The notes below the pieces were generated by a model. The model was given only the letters and a program-made list of their open reading frames with translations, was not told where the DNA came from and did not search any database. From Martelella mediterranea (GTDB lineage: Bacteria; Pseudomonadota; Alphaproteobacteria; Rhizobiales; Rhizobiaceae), in assembly GCF_021021415.1 (NCBI RefSeq), contig NZ_JAINWJ010000015.1:1-64000 (forward strand): DNA of 64,000 nt, given 5' to 3'. Of the stretch, positions 1 through 7,908 are shown in pieces; position 1 is the first letter of the stretch; every line of letters starts with the position of its first letter. A program made the position numbers and the translations under genes.

Positions 1-1
1 G

Positions 2-865
2 CAAGGATCAGAGACCAAACCATCAAACAGAGTTGATGACGATTATGTGCGCGCAGCAATCGCCGAGGTCGAGGCTGCGGGCATCACCGACTGGCGCGCC
101 CACGGCCTGTCGCGCCCGCAACTGGCCGAAACGCTGGCAATGTTGCAGATCTACGAAACCGGCGCGGAGACCGGCTGCCCGGCCCATGTCGTGCACTGCT
201 CGGTCGCGCGCGGCTACGAAATTGCCGAGAATTACCGCCGCCAGGGCTTCTACGCGACCGCCGAATGCTGCATCCACTATCTGACGCTGGACGAGGAAAA
301 CGATGTCGCGCGTCTGGGCGGCATGGCCAAGATCAACCCGCCGGTGCGGCCGCGCCGCGAGGTCGAGGCGATCTGGCGTCATGTCGCCGAAGGTCGTGTT
401 TCCATGGTCTCGACCGACCATGTGAGCTGGGCGCGCGAGCGCAAGATCGATCCGGAAATACTCAAATGCGCCTCCGGCGTTCCCGGGCTCGAGGTGATGG
501 TGCCACTGTTCGTCAAGGGCGCGATGGAACGCGGCGTCCCGCTGTTCTGGGCTGCCCGGCTGATGGCCGAAAACCCGGCGCGCCATTTCCGCCTCGATCA
601 TCGCAAGGGCGGCATCGAAGTCGGCCGCGACGCCGACCTGACCGTGCTTGTCGACCGGCCCGCCGTCTATGAGGCCGCCGCCAGTGCGCATTCGGTTGCC
701 GACTGGTCTCCCTATGACGGCATCGCCTTGCCCTGGACCGTGGCCGCGGTCTGGCATGAAGGCAGGATGGTGTTCGACGGCAACGCGGTTCTGGCCGCAC
801 CGGGCAGCGGCGGCTTTGTCCGCCCGCCCGAAACGCTGGGCCTGCGCCGGGAGTTGCACGCATGA
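2..865 (+). CDS. Hydantoinase / dihydropyrimidinase-like amidohydrolase (5' truncated by window edge)
   Basis: The frame is open from the first bases of the window, so the gene starts upstream; 287 residues of the C-terminal part are visible. The cyclic amidohydrolase (allantoinase/dihydropyrimidinase) fold is shown by VVHCS, which carries a metal-ligand His, by STDH, which carries the catalytic/metal Asp, and by the closing GRDADLTVLVD segment typical of the family. The enzyme would open a five-membered hydantoin ring. It overlaps the next gene (an M20 carbamoylase) by 4 bp, the classical hydantoinase-carbamoylase pairing. With a urocanase paralogue and a DUF917 protein downstream, the likely substrate is hydantoin-5-propionate, giving N-carbamoyl-glutamate. 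That substrate is inferred. Allantoinase is the main alternative, but no other purine catabolism gene is present. Confidence 0.85.
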   Translation, partial: QGSETKPSNRVDDDYVRAAIAEVEAAGITDWRAHGLSRPQLAETLAMLQIYETGAETGCPAHVVHCSVARGYEIAENYRRQGFYATAECCIHYLTLDEENDVARLGGMAKINPPVRPRREVEAIWRHVAEGRVSMVSTDHVSWARERKIDPEILKCASGVPGLEVMVPLFVKGAMERGVPLFWAARLMAENPARHFRLDHRKGGIEVGRDADLTVLVDRPAVYEAAASAHSVADWSPYDGIALPWTVAAVWHEGRMVFDGNAVLAAPGSGGFVRPPETLGLRRELHA

Positions 866-2109
866 AACGCAATCTCCACGCCTCACAGGATCGGATAACC
901 GCTGACCTGACTGCGCTTTCCGCGATCACCGACACCGAAAGACCGTGGACGCGGCGCGCCTTCTCGCCCCTGTTCGACGAGGGGCGTCGCTTCCTGTGGG
1001 ATCGTTTCAAGGCGGCGGGCCTTGATGTTTCGCTGGACGCCGGCGCCAATCTGACCGGAATTCGCCAGGGAATCGCGCCGGACTCCGGCACGATCATGCT
1101 GGGGTCTCATTCCGATACCGTTCCCGATGGCGGGCGCTTCGACGGCGTTGCCGGGGTCGTCGTGGCGCTTGAGGTGGCTCGCATTCTTGCAGACAGGGGC
1201 GTGATGCTGCGCCACAACCTTGCCATCACCGACTTTCTGGCCGAGGAAGTGTCTATTTTCGGTGTTTCGTGCATCGGCTCGCGCGCCATGGCCGGTGTTC
1301 TGCCGCCCGCCTGGCTTGAGCGCCAGAGCGCCGGTCGCGATCTTCGCCGTGCCATTGGTGATGTCGGCGGCAATGCCGAGGCTCTCACCGGACCGTTGCG
1401 CCTCGATCTCAGCGCCTTTCTGGAAATGCACATAGAACAGGGACCCGTGCTGGAACGCGAGGGGCTGAGCCTTGGCATGGTGACCACGATCGTCGGCATA
1501 ACCCGGGTGGAGGTCAGCATCACCGGGCGACCCGAACACGCCGGCACGACCCCGATGGATGGCCGCGCCGACGCCCTGGCTGCCGCCTCCGAACTGGTCC
1601 TTTCAATCCGCGCGAAGGCCGTTGAGATGACGGCAGCGGGGCGGCATTTCACCGCGACGGTGGGCGAGTTCGAGATGAAGCCCAATGCCGCCAATGTCGT
1701 TCCCGGCCATGTCCGCATGCTGATCGATATCCGCGCCGAGACCGAGGCCGACATGGAGGCCTTTCTACGCTGGATCAAGGACAGCGAACAGGATGGGCAT
1801 CAAAACGGCATCGTCATCGAGACCCGCAAGATTTCTGAAAACGATCCGGTGCGCCTTGATGACGCTCTTGTCGACGCCCTGTCCGACGCGGCTTCTGCGC
1901 TGGATATCGGCCACCGGCGCATGGTTTCCGGCGCCGGCCACGATGCAGCGTTCATGGCCCGGCTCTGCCCGGCGGCAATGGTGTTCGTACCCTGTGTCGG
2001 CGGGCGCTCGCATTGCCCGGAGGAATGGGCCGACGCGGCCGATCTGTCTCTTGCCGCCGAGGTCCTGGCGGATACCGTAATCTCGATCGACGCGAACAAG
2101 GAAGGATAA
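862..2109 (+). CDS. M20 family Zn-dependent amidase (N-carbamoyl-amino-acid hydrolase / allantoate amidohydrolase family)
   Basis: A 415-residue M20 metallopeptidase-family amidase of the hydantoinase/carbamoylase group, of normal length. Visible motifs are GSHSDTVPDGG with metal ligand His83, the DGVAGV Asp94, the paired acidic residues of FLAEEVSIF near 128, HIEQGPVLE (His190), the dimerisation-domain stretch RPEHAGTTPMDG (224-234) and GGRSHCPEEW with His384. The family hydrolyses N-carbamoyl amino acids or allantoate to the free amino compound, CO2 and ammonia. It begins inside the stop region of the hydantoinase gene (ATGA overlap), so the two are probably translationally coupled. In this operon the expected job is N-carbamoyl-L-glutamate to L-glutamate, the last step of ergothioneine breakdown. 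Family assignment is firm; substrate is inferred from context. Confidence 0.88.
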   Translation: MKRNLHASQDRITADLTALSAITDTERPWTRRAFSPLFDEGRRFLWDRFKAAGLDVSLDAGANLTGIRQGIAPDSGTIMLGSHSDTVPDGGRFDGVAGVVVALEVARILADRGVMLRHNLAITDFLAEEVSIFGVSCIGSRAMAGVLPPAWLERQSAGRDLRRAIGDVGGNAEALTGPLRLDLSAFLEMHIEQGPVLEREGLSLGMVTTIVGITRVEVSITGRPEHAGTTPMDGRADALAAASELVLSIRAKAVEMTAAGRHFTATVGEFEMKPNAANVVPGHVRMLIDIRAETEADMEAFLRWIKDSEQDGHQNGIVIETRKISENDPVRLDDALVDALSDAASALDIGHRRMVSGAGHDAAFMARLCPAAMVFVPCVGGRSHCPEEWADAADLSLAAEVLADTVISIDANKEG

Positions 2110-2112
2110 CAG

Positions 2113-3204
2113 ATGGCACGCGTTCTCACCGAAAAGGATGTGGAACCCGCCGTGCGCGGCGGCGCGGTCTATGCCGCGGGCGGCGGAGGCTGGGTGCATC
2201 ACGGGCGCATGCTTGGCCGCGCGGCTGTCAATGCAGGCGCGCCGGAATTGGTCTCGGTCGAGGAGCTTGACGATGATGACTGGGTCGCCACCGCCGCCGC
2301 CATCGGCGCGCCCGCCTCGACCACGCCCTGGGAGATGCGCGGCGTCGATTATGTGAAGGCGGTTGAGCTCCTTCAGGAGGCGCTCGGCGCGCGCGTCGCG
2401 GCGCTGATGATCGGGCAGAACGGTAAATCCTCGACCCTCAACGCCTGGCTGCCTTCCGCCATTCTCGGCTGCAAAGTGCTCGATGCGGTTGGCGACATGC
2501 GCGCCCACCCGACCGGCGATATGGGCGCCATCGGCATGGCCGGACGGCCGGAAGAAACGATCCAGACCGCCGTCGGCGGCAATCGCGCGCAAAACCGCTA
2601 TATCGAGCTTGTCGCCAGAGGCGCCACGGGCCGCGTCTCGCCGGTTCTGCGCACCGCCTCGGATATGTCCGGCGGCTTTATTGCCTCGGCGCGCAACCCG
2701 GTACGCGCGTCCTACGTCGCCCGAAATGCGGCCCTTGGCGGAATTTCGAAGGCGCTGGAACTGGGCGAGGCGATTCTGGCGGCCGAACCCAGGGGCTCCT
2801 CCGCCATGCTCGATGCCATCGCCCATACAACTCGCGGAAGCTATATCGTCGAAGGAGAGATCACGGCAAAGAACGTGACCTATACCAACGAGGCCTTCGA
2901 TGTCGGAACCGTGACGATTGGCAGCGGCGACCGCGCCGTCACCTTGCATGTGATGAATGAATATATGGCCGTCGACGCGGCAGACGGACGCCGTATCGCC
3001 ACTTTCCCCGACGTTATCACCACGCTTTCGCCCGACGCGGAACCGCTGTCAGTCGGCGAGCTGAAGGTGGGTATGAAGATCCATGTCCTGCACGTGCCGA
3101 AAGCGCTTCTGCCGATCAGCGCCGGCGTTCTCGATCCCGCCGTCTATGTTCACCCGGAAAAGGTCATGGGCATCGACCTGACCTCTTATGCCTTGGAGGG
3201 CTGA
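2113..3204 (+). CDS. DUF917 / S-methyl-thiohydantoin desulfurase family protein
   Basis: A 363-residue cytoplasmic protein with the hallmarks of the DUF917 family, now named S-Me-THD in Pfam: an N-terminal AAGGGGWVHHGRML glycine-rich segment, SVEELDDDDWV, and a C-terminal beta-rich half ending in HVPKALLPISAG. From memory, members remove sulfur (as sulfide or methanethiol) from the thiohydantoin formed by thiourocanate hydratase, leaving the hydantoin. Older annotations call the family hydantoinase/oxoprolinase-like. Its position between the carbamoylase and the urocanase paralogue fits that role exactly. The start codon lies three bases after the previous stop, with an upstream AAGGA. Whether the leaving group is H2S or CH3SH cannot be read from the sequence. 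Confidence 0.85.
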   Translation: MARVLTEKDVEPAVRGGAVYAAGGGGWVHHGRMLGRAAVNAGAPELVSVEELDDDDWVATAAAIGAPASTTPWEMRGVDYVKAVELLQEALGARVAALMIGQNGKSSTLNAWLPSAILGCKVLDAVGDMRAHPTGDMGAIGMAGRPEETIQTAVGGNRAQNRYIELVARGATGRVSPVLRTASDMSGGFIASARNPVRASYVARNAALGGISKALELGEAILAAEPRGSSAMLDAIAHTTRGSYIVEGEITAKNVTYTNEAFDVGTVTIGSGDRAVTLHVMNEYMAVDAADGRRIATFPDVITTLSPDAEPLSVGELKVGMKIHVLHVPKALLPISAGVLDPAVYVHPEKVMGIDLTSYALEG

Positions 3205-3205
3205 C

Positions 3206-4864
3206 ATGCCGAAGGACAATCCCCGCCATCCGGCTTTTCCGATCCCCTCCGGCCCGACGCTTCGCGCCAAAGGCTGGCGGCAGGAGGCCCTGTTGCGCCT
3301 GATGGAAAATGTCCTGGCCGTCGGCGAGGACCCGGCAAATCTGGTGGTCTATGCCGCTCTGGGCAAGGCCGCGCGCAACAAGGCCGCACATGATGCGATC
3401 CGTCAGGCACTGATCGGCATGGACGAAGACCAGACCCTGGTGATCCAGTCGGGCAAACCCGTCGGCCTGATGAAAACCAGTCCCGAGGCGCCGATCGTGA
3501 TCATGGCGAACTGCAACATCGTCGGGCAGTGGGCCAGGGCCGAAAACTTCTATGATCTGGAACGCAAGGGATTGATCTGCTGGGGCGGCCTCACCGCCGG
3601 GGCATGGCAGTATATCGGCTCGCAGGGCGTTATTCAGGGGACTTATGAGATATTCATGCGGATCGCCGAGCGCCGTTTTGCTGGCAGTCTTTCCGGCCGT
3701 TTCATCTTGACCGCCGGTCTCGGCGGCATGGGCGGCGCCCAGCCGCTGGCCGGACGGATGGCGGGCGCTGCGATCCTATGCGTTGAGGTCGATCCCGCCC
3801 GCGCGGAAGCGCGGAAGAAAATCGGTTATCTCGATGAAATCGCACCGGACCTCGACGCAGCACTCGCGCGGATCGAGCAGGCCCGCGCCGAAGGTCGTGC
3901 GGTCTCAGTCGGGCTCGTCGGCAACGCCGCGGAGATTTACCCCGAGATCGCCCGGCGCGGCATCACCCCCGATATCGTGACTGATCAGACCTCGGCGCAC
4001 GATCTGGTCTATGGTTATATCCCCGAGGGGTACGACATCGAGCGCGTGCGCCGCCTACGCTTGCAGAACCCGGACGAACTGATCGAGGCCGGCCGCGCTT
4101 CAATCACGCGACATGTCTCGGCCATGCTGGATTTTCAGAAGAGCGGCGCCGAAGTGTTCGACAATGGCAATCTGATCCGCACGCAGGCGCAGATCGGCGG
4201 TGTGGAGAATGCCTTCGACATTCCGGTCTTCACCGAAGCCTATCTGCGGCCGCTGTTTTGCCGCGCGATCGGTCCGTTTCGCTGGATGGCGCTGTCGGGC
4301 GAGGCTTCCGACATCGGCAAGATCGACGATCTCGTGCTCGAAATGTTTCCCGACAACAGGATCGTCACCAACTGGATCCGGCTTGCGCGTGAAAATGTTC
4401 CCTTTGAAGGACTGCCCGCCCGTATCGCCTGGCTTGGCCATGGAGAGCGCAGCGCGCTGGCGCGCGCGGTCAACCAGATGGCCGCGACCGGCGCGTTACA
4501 GGGGCCGGTTGCGTTTTCCCGCGATCACCTTGACTCGGCCGGGATGGCGCATCCCAATATCATGACCGAGAACATGCGCGACGGCTCCGATGCGATCGCC
4601 GACTGGCCGCTTCTGGACGCGATGCTGTTATGCTCGTCCCGCGCCGATCTCGTCACCGTGCATTCCGGCGGCGGCGGCTATGCCGGCTATATGACCTCGG
4701 CCGGCGTCACGATCGTCGCCGATGGCACCGAGGCGGCCGACCGTCGCCTCGAAATCGCGCTCGACAATGACACCGGGCTCGGCGTCATCCGCTATGCCGA
4801 TGCCGGCTACCAAGACGCGCTGGACGAGGTGGCGCTTAAAAAAATCAACCATATTCCCGTCTGA
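3206..4864 (+). CDS. Urocanase-family hydratase, probable (S-methyl)thiourocanate hydratase
   Basis: A 552-residue urocanase-fold enzyme using tightly bound NAD. I start it at 3206, one base after the DUF917 stop, because a GGAGGG lies just upstream. Family marks are QSGKPVG (81-87), TAGAWQYIGSQGVIQGTYE, the dinucleotide loop GLGGMGGAQP (171-180), VTDQTSAHD, the catalytic-site Cys352 in LRPLFCRAIGPFRW, and ADAGYQDA near the end. It departs from true HutU at substrate-facing places: CWGGLTAGAW instead of MYGQMTAGSW, DNGNLIR instead of DYGNNIR, and VHSGGGGYAGY instead of HHGGGVGMG (HutU sequences from memory). No hutH, hutI or hutG lies nearby. The neighbours (DUF917, hydantoinase, carbamoylase, MIO-less lyase) point to thiourocanate or S-methylthiourocanate as substrate. 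A plain urocanase is possible but less likely. Confidence 0.85.
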   Translation: MPKDNPRHPAFPIPSGPTLRAKGWRQEALLRLMENVLAVGEDPANLVVYAALGKAARNKAAHDAIRQALIGMDEDQTLVIQSGKPVGLMKTSPEAPIVIMANCNIVGQWARAENFYDLERKGLICWGGLTAGAWQYIGSQGVIQGTYEIFMRIAERRFAGSLSGRFILTAGLGGMGGAQPLAGRMAGAAILCVEVDPARAEARKKIGYLDEIAPDLDAALARIEQARAEGRAVSVGLVGNAAEIYPEIARRGITPDIVTDQTSAHDLVYGYIPEGYDIERVRRLRLQNPDELIEAGRASITRHVSAMLDFQKSGAEVFDNGNLIRTQAQIGGVENAFDIPVFTEAYLRPLFCRAIGPFRWMALSGEASDIGKIDDLVLEMFPDNRIVTNWIRLARENVPFEGLPARIAWLGHGERSALARAVNQMAATGALQGPVAFSRDHLDSAGMAHPNIMTENMRDGSDAIADWPLLDAMLLCSSRADLVTVHSGGGGYAGYMTSAGVTIVADGTEAADRRLEIALDNDTGLGVIRYADAGYQDALDEVALKKINHIPV

Positions 4865-4927
4865 TCCTCCGGAGTGACGGGAGACGCATGCACAACCGAA
4901 AAATACCAATCAAAGAGGGAAATGATC

Positions 4928-5932
4928 ATGAAACTGAAGACCATTCTCACAGGCGCATTGCTGTCGGTCACGCTGGCCTCTGCCGCCTTTGCCCAGGAGG
5001 CGACCGATGAGCTCAAATTCTCATCCTTCCTGCCGGCCTCGACCGTGAACAACGCCGTATCGGTTCCGGCATTCATCGAACGCGCCGAAGAGCTTTCGGA
5101 CGGCGCCTTGCAGATCAAGCTTTATGCCGGCGGCTCGCTGGTTTCGGGCGGCGAGGTGCAGCTCAAGATCGTGCAGGACGGCATAGCCGATATCGCCGAA
5201 ATCCCGATCCCCTACACGCCCGGCCGCATCGAAGGCATGGATGTCTTCGAGCTTCCCAATCTCGCGCGCTCCAACTCCGACGGTTCGCTGGCGACGCTGG
5301 CGCTGATCGAAGAGGGCAAGATCACCGGACTGGATGATCTCGTCGTGCTCGGCGTGTTGCAGGCCGGCCCTTATTTCATCCACACCAGCGAGGAAATCGA
5401 CAGCCTGCGCGACCTGCGCGGCAAGAAACTCAGGGTTTCAGGACAAATGCAGGCACAGATCGTCTCGCGGCTGGGCGCGGTCCCGGTTTCGAATATTCCG
5501 GCCACGGGGCTGGCGGAGAATATCAGCCGCGGCCTGATTGACGGCGCGCTGGTCGATACCGGCAATCTCTACAATTTCGGCATCGGCGATCTCGTGCATT
5601 ATCACGTCACCAACCTTCCGCTGGGCTCGTTCACGGTGTTGTGGGCAATGTCGCGCGATCGCTATGAAAGCCTGTCGCCGAAATCACGCGAGGCGATCGA
5701 CGCGCTGCGCGGCGAGTGGTTCACCGAAGTGCTGGGCGCCAACATGGACAAGCAGACCGATGAAGTGACGGCGCGGCTGGAAGCATCGGGCGATCACCAT
5801 TTCGTCACCTTCAGCGAAGCCGATATGGAGCGGGCCGACAAGGTGCTGCAGCAGGTCGTCGACAACTGGGTCGCCGCCGACCCGGCCAATGCCGATACGC
5901 TGGAAGCCGCGAAGACACACCTGGGCAAATGA
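4928..5932 (+). CDS. TRAP transporter substrate-binding protein, DctP family (system 1)
   Basis: A 334-residue periplasmic binding protein with a clear Sec signal, MKLKTILTGALLSVTLASA, cut after AFA. I chose the ATG at 4928 because AGAGGGA ends seven bases upstream; an ATG at 4922 is too close to it. DctP landmarks are GGSLVSGGEVQLKIVQDGIAD, LRDLRGKKLRVSGQ (the Arg that usually salt-bridges a substrate carboxylate lies in this region), GLIDGALV and the C-terminal helices. It is followed by the small and large membrane subunits, and preceded 63 bp upstream by the hydratase in the same orientation. Substrate inferred from the operon: thiourocanate or S-methylthiourocanate made in the periplasm by the exported lyase, or intact ergothioneine. 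Confidence 0.88.
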   Translation: MKLKTILTGALLSVTLASAAFAQEATDELKFSSFLPASTVNNAVSVPAFIERAEELSDGALQIKLYAGGSLVSGGEVQLKIVQDGIADIAEIPIPYTPGRIEGMDVFELPNLARSNSDGSLATLALIEEGKITGLDDLVVLGVLQAGPYFIHTSEEIDSLRDLRGKKLRVSGQMQAQIVSRLGAVPVSNIPATGLAENISRGLIDGALVDTGNLYNFGIGDLVHYHVTNLPLGSFTVLWAMSRDRYESLSPKSREAIDALRGEWFTEVLGANMDKQTDEVTARLEASGDHHFVTFSEADMERADKVLQQVVDNWVAADPANADTLEAAKTHLGK

Positions 5933-5959
5933 TCGCCCAGCCGGGAGAAGGAACGCGAA

Positions 5960-6517
5960 ATGGCCAGGCTGTCCAATATGCTTGCGGTGGTGGGCCTAAG
6001 CGCCCTTCTGGCGGTGACCGCCCTGACCCTGTTCGATATCGCGCTGCGATCGGACATCGTTTACGGCCTGCGCGATCTTTCCCCCGGCTTCGACAATTTC
6101 GTGATGAACTCCGGCATTGACGGCTTGTCCGATCTATATGCCCCGCTCGGCATCGTCGCCATCGCCTTTTGTTTTCCGGCGATGGCAGCGGGCCGCAGCG
6201 CGATCACGGTGCGCTTCCTGATTGACGTCTTGCCGTGGCGTCTGCGCGAGACTCTGGATGTCTGCGGACACCTGTGCCTGCTGGCGATGTTCGCGCTGAT
6301 GGCGTGGTGGGTCAGCGACTATACGCTCGACATCTGGCGCTCGGGGGAAACGACCTGGCTCCTGAACCTGCCGCGCTGGCCGGCATGGGCGCTCGCCTCG
6401 CTTGCCTTGTGGATGTCGACACTGATCCAGTTCGTCGTTCTGGCGCGGCAATGCGGACGGGCGATTTCGGCATCCGAGCCACCCCCTCTGGAAAACGCCG
6501 CGGAAGGAGCGGAATGA
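5960..6517 (+). CDS. TRAP transporter small permease, DctQ family (system 1)
   Basis: A 185-residue inner-membrane protein with about four hydrophobic segments, the usual shape of a DctQ subunit. Visible features are an N-terminal anchor (SNMLAVVGLSALLAVTALTL), the central conserved GRSAITVRFLIDVLPW stretch matching the 'H(I/V)xVD' region of the family, and a final helix near 140-165. It lies 27 bp after the binding-protein gene behind a GGAGAAGGA ribosome site, and overlaps the large permease gene by 4 bp. It would pair with DctM to form the sodium-coupled membrane complex. Confidence 0.85.
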   Translation: MARLSNMLAVVGLSALLAVTALTLFDIALRSDIVYGLRDLSPGFDNFVMNSGIDGLSDLYAPLGIVAIAFCFPAMAAGRSAITVRFLIDVLPWRLRETLDVCGHLCLLAMFALMAWWVSDYTLDIWRSGETTWLLNLPRWPAWALASLALWMSTLIQFVVLARQCGRAISASEPPPLENAAEGAE

Positions 6518-7809
6518 TGTCGGACATCATGATCGGAGCGGCAGGTCTCGTAACGCTCTTGGCCTTCATTCTGGTCGGCGTCCCAATCGCCGCATCAATG
6601 GCTATCGTCGGCACGCTCTTCACCCTTTTCCTGACCTTCGAAGCCTCGGTCTTCTCGATCTTTGGCGTGGCGACGGTGCAGTCACTTTCCTCTCAGGAAT
6701 TGCTGATCATTCCGCTGTTTATACTGATGGGTGGCTTTTCCATCATTGCCGGAATGTCCTCGGAGATCTATCGGCTTGCGCATGCCTGGGTCGGACATCT
6801 GCGCGGCGGCCTGGCGCTGACGACCGTGGGCAGCAGCGCCGCCTTCGGCGCGATCTGCGGTTCATCCGTTGCCACCACCGCGACCATGGTCCAGATCGCC
6901 CTGCCGGAAATGCGGCGGCGCGGCTATTCCGATTCCCTTATCGCCGGTTCCATCGCCGGCGGCGGAACGCTGGGTTCGCTGATCCCGCCCTCCGTGGTGA
7001 TGGTCGTCTATGCCATCCTGACGCAGCAGAGCGTGCTGTCGCTGTTTCGCGCGGCAATCGTGCCCGCCATTGTCGCAGTGCTGTTTTACGCCATCGCCGT
7101 GCGCGTCTATATCGCCGTTCACGGAGACACGTCGGAAACCCTGGCCCGCGCCACCTGGAGCGAGCGCGCCAAGGCGACGGGACAGGCCAGGCTGACCATG
7201 CTGGTCGGCGTGATCATGCTTGGCGGCATCTACAGCGGCATTTTCACCGTCAACGAAGGTGCGGCGGTCGGCGTTGCCCTGGTGTTCGCGACCTGCATCG
7301 TGCGGGCACGTCTGACCCGCAGCAATTTCATCGACACGCTCAAGAAGGCGGCCTCGAACGTCGCCATGATCTATCTCATTCTGATCGGGGCCGAGATCTA
7401 CAAGAGCTTTCTCACCCTGTCGGGCCTGCCCGAGGCCGCGATCGCCTGGGTCGGCGGCATGGGACTGCCGCGCGAGGCGGTGCTGATTATCGTGATCCTG
7501 CTCTATATCGGCCTCGGCTGCGTGTTCGATGCGATGGCGGCGATGATTTTGACGATGCCGTTCATCTATCCGCTGATCGTCGGGCAACTTCAGTACGATC
7601 CGATCTGGTGGGGGATCATGAATGTGATGATCATCGAGATCGGCATGATCACGCCACCCGTCGGCATCAACCTGTTCGTGCTCAATGGCATCCAGAAGGA
7701 CCTCAAACTGCGCGATATCTACCGCGGCGCGTCGTTCTTCATCGTCGCCGACGTGCTGCGCATCATTTTCTTCCTGCTGTTTCCCGGCCTGGTTCTGCTT
7801 TTCGTCTGA
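6514..7809 (+). CDS. TRAP transporter large permease, DctM family (system 1)
   Basis: A 431-residue polytopic membrane protein of the DctM/ion-transporter superfamily. I take the ATG at 6514, which overlaps the DctQ stop (ATGA) and has AAGGAG upstream; open frame further upstream is only a shadow. Family features are IPLFILMGGF, the FGAICGSSVATTATM loop, AGGTLGSLIPPSVVMVVYA and the second-half repeat ending ITPPVGINLFVL. It completes the third TRAP component of the operon. Two GC-rich hairpins separate it from the lyase gene that follows, which may tune the relative amount of the two messages. Confidence 0.9.
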   Translation: MMSDIMIGAAGLVTLLAFILVGVPIAASMAIVGTLFTLFLTFEASVFSIFGVATVQSLSSQELLIIPLFILMGGFSIIAGMSSEIYRLAHAWVGHLRGGLALTTVGSSAAFGAICGSSVATTATMVQIALPEMRRRGYSDSLIAGSIAGGGTLGSLIPPSVVMVVYAILTQQSVLSLFRAAIVPAIVAVLFYAIAVRVYIAVHGDTSETLARATWSERAKATGQARLTMLVGVIMLGGIYSGIFTVNEGAAVGVALVFATCIVRARLTRSNFIDTLKKAASNVAMIYLILIGAEIYKSFLTLSGLPEAAIAWVGGMGLPREAVLIIVILLYIGLGCVFDAMAAMILTMPFIYPLIVGQLQYDPIWWGIMNVMIIEIGMITPPVGINLFVLNGIQKDLKLRDIYRGASFFIVADVLRIIFFLLFPGLVLLFV

Positions 7810-7826
7810 GCCGGACGACAGCGTCT

Positions 7827-7874
7827 GTGCCGTTAATGCGGCACCTCAGCGTATACCGGCCGCGGTAAGGCCGG
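7827..7874 (+). promoter_or_regulatory. Two tandem hairpins between dctM and the lyase gene
   Basis: GTGCCG-TTAATG-CGGCAC (7827-7844) and CCGGCC-GCGGTAA-GGCCGG (7856-7874) are two perfect 6-bp-stem inverted repeats in the 99-bp gap. Neither has a T-tract, so full termination is unlikely. They look more like mRNA stabilisers or processing sites separating the TRAP message from the exported lyase. The role is inference. Confidence 0.4.
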
Positions 7875-7908
7875 ATCTGCCATTCAAACAAAACAGAGGG
7901 TGACCACG

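Noticed and set aside
3206-4864. Calling the hydratase HutU in a histidine-utilisation operon
   Set aside because: No hutH with intact MIO, hutI or hutG is present; the neighbours fit thiohydantoin chemistry instead.
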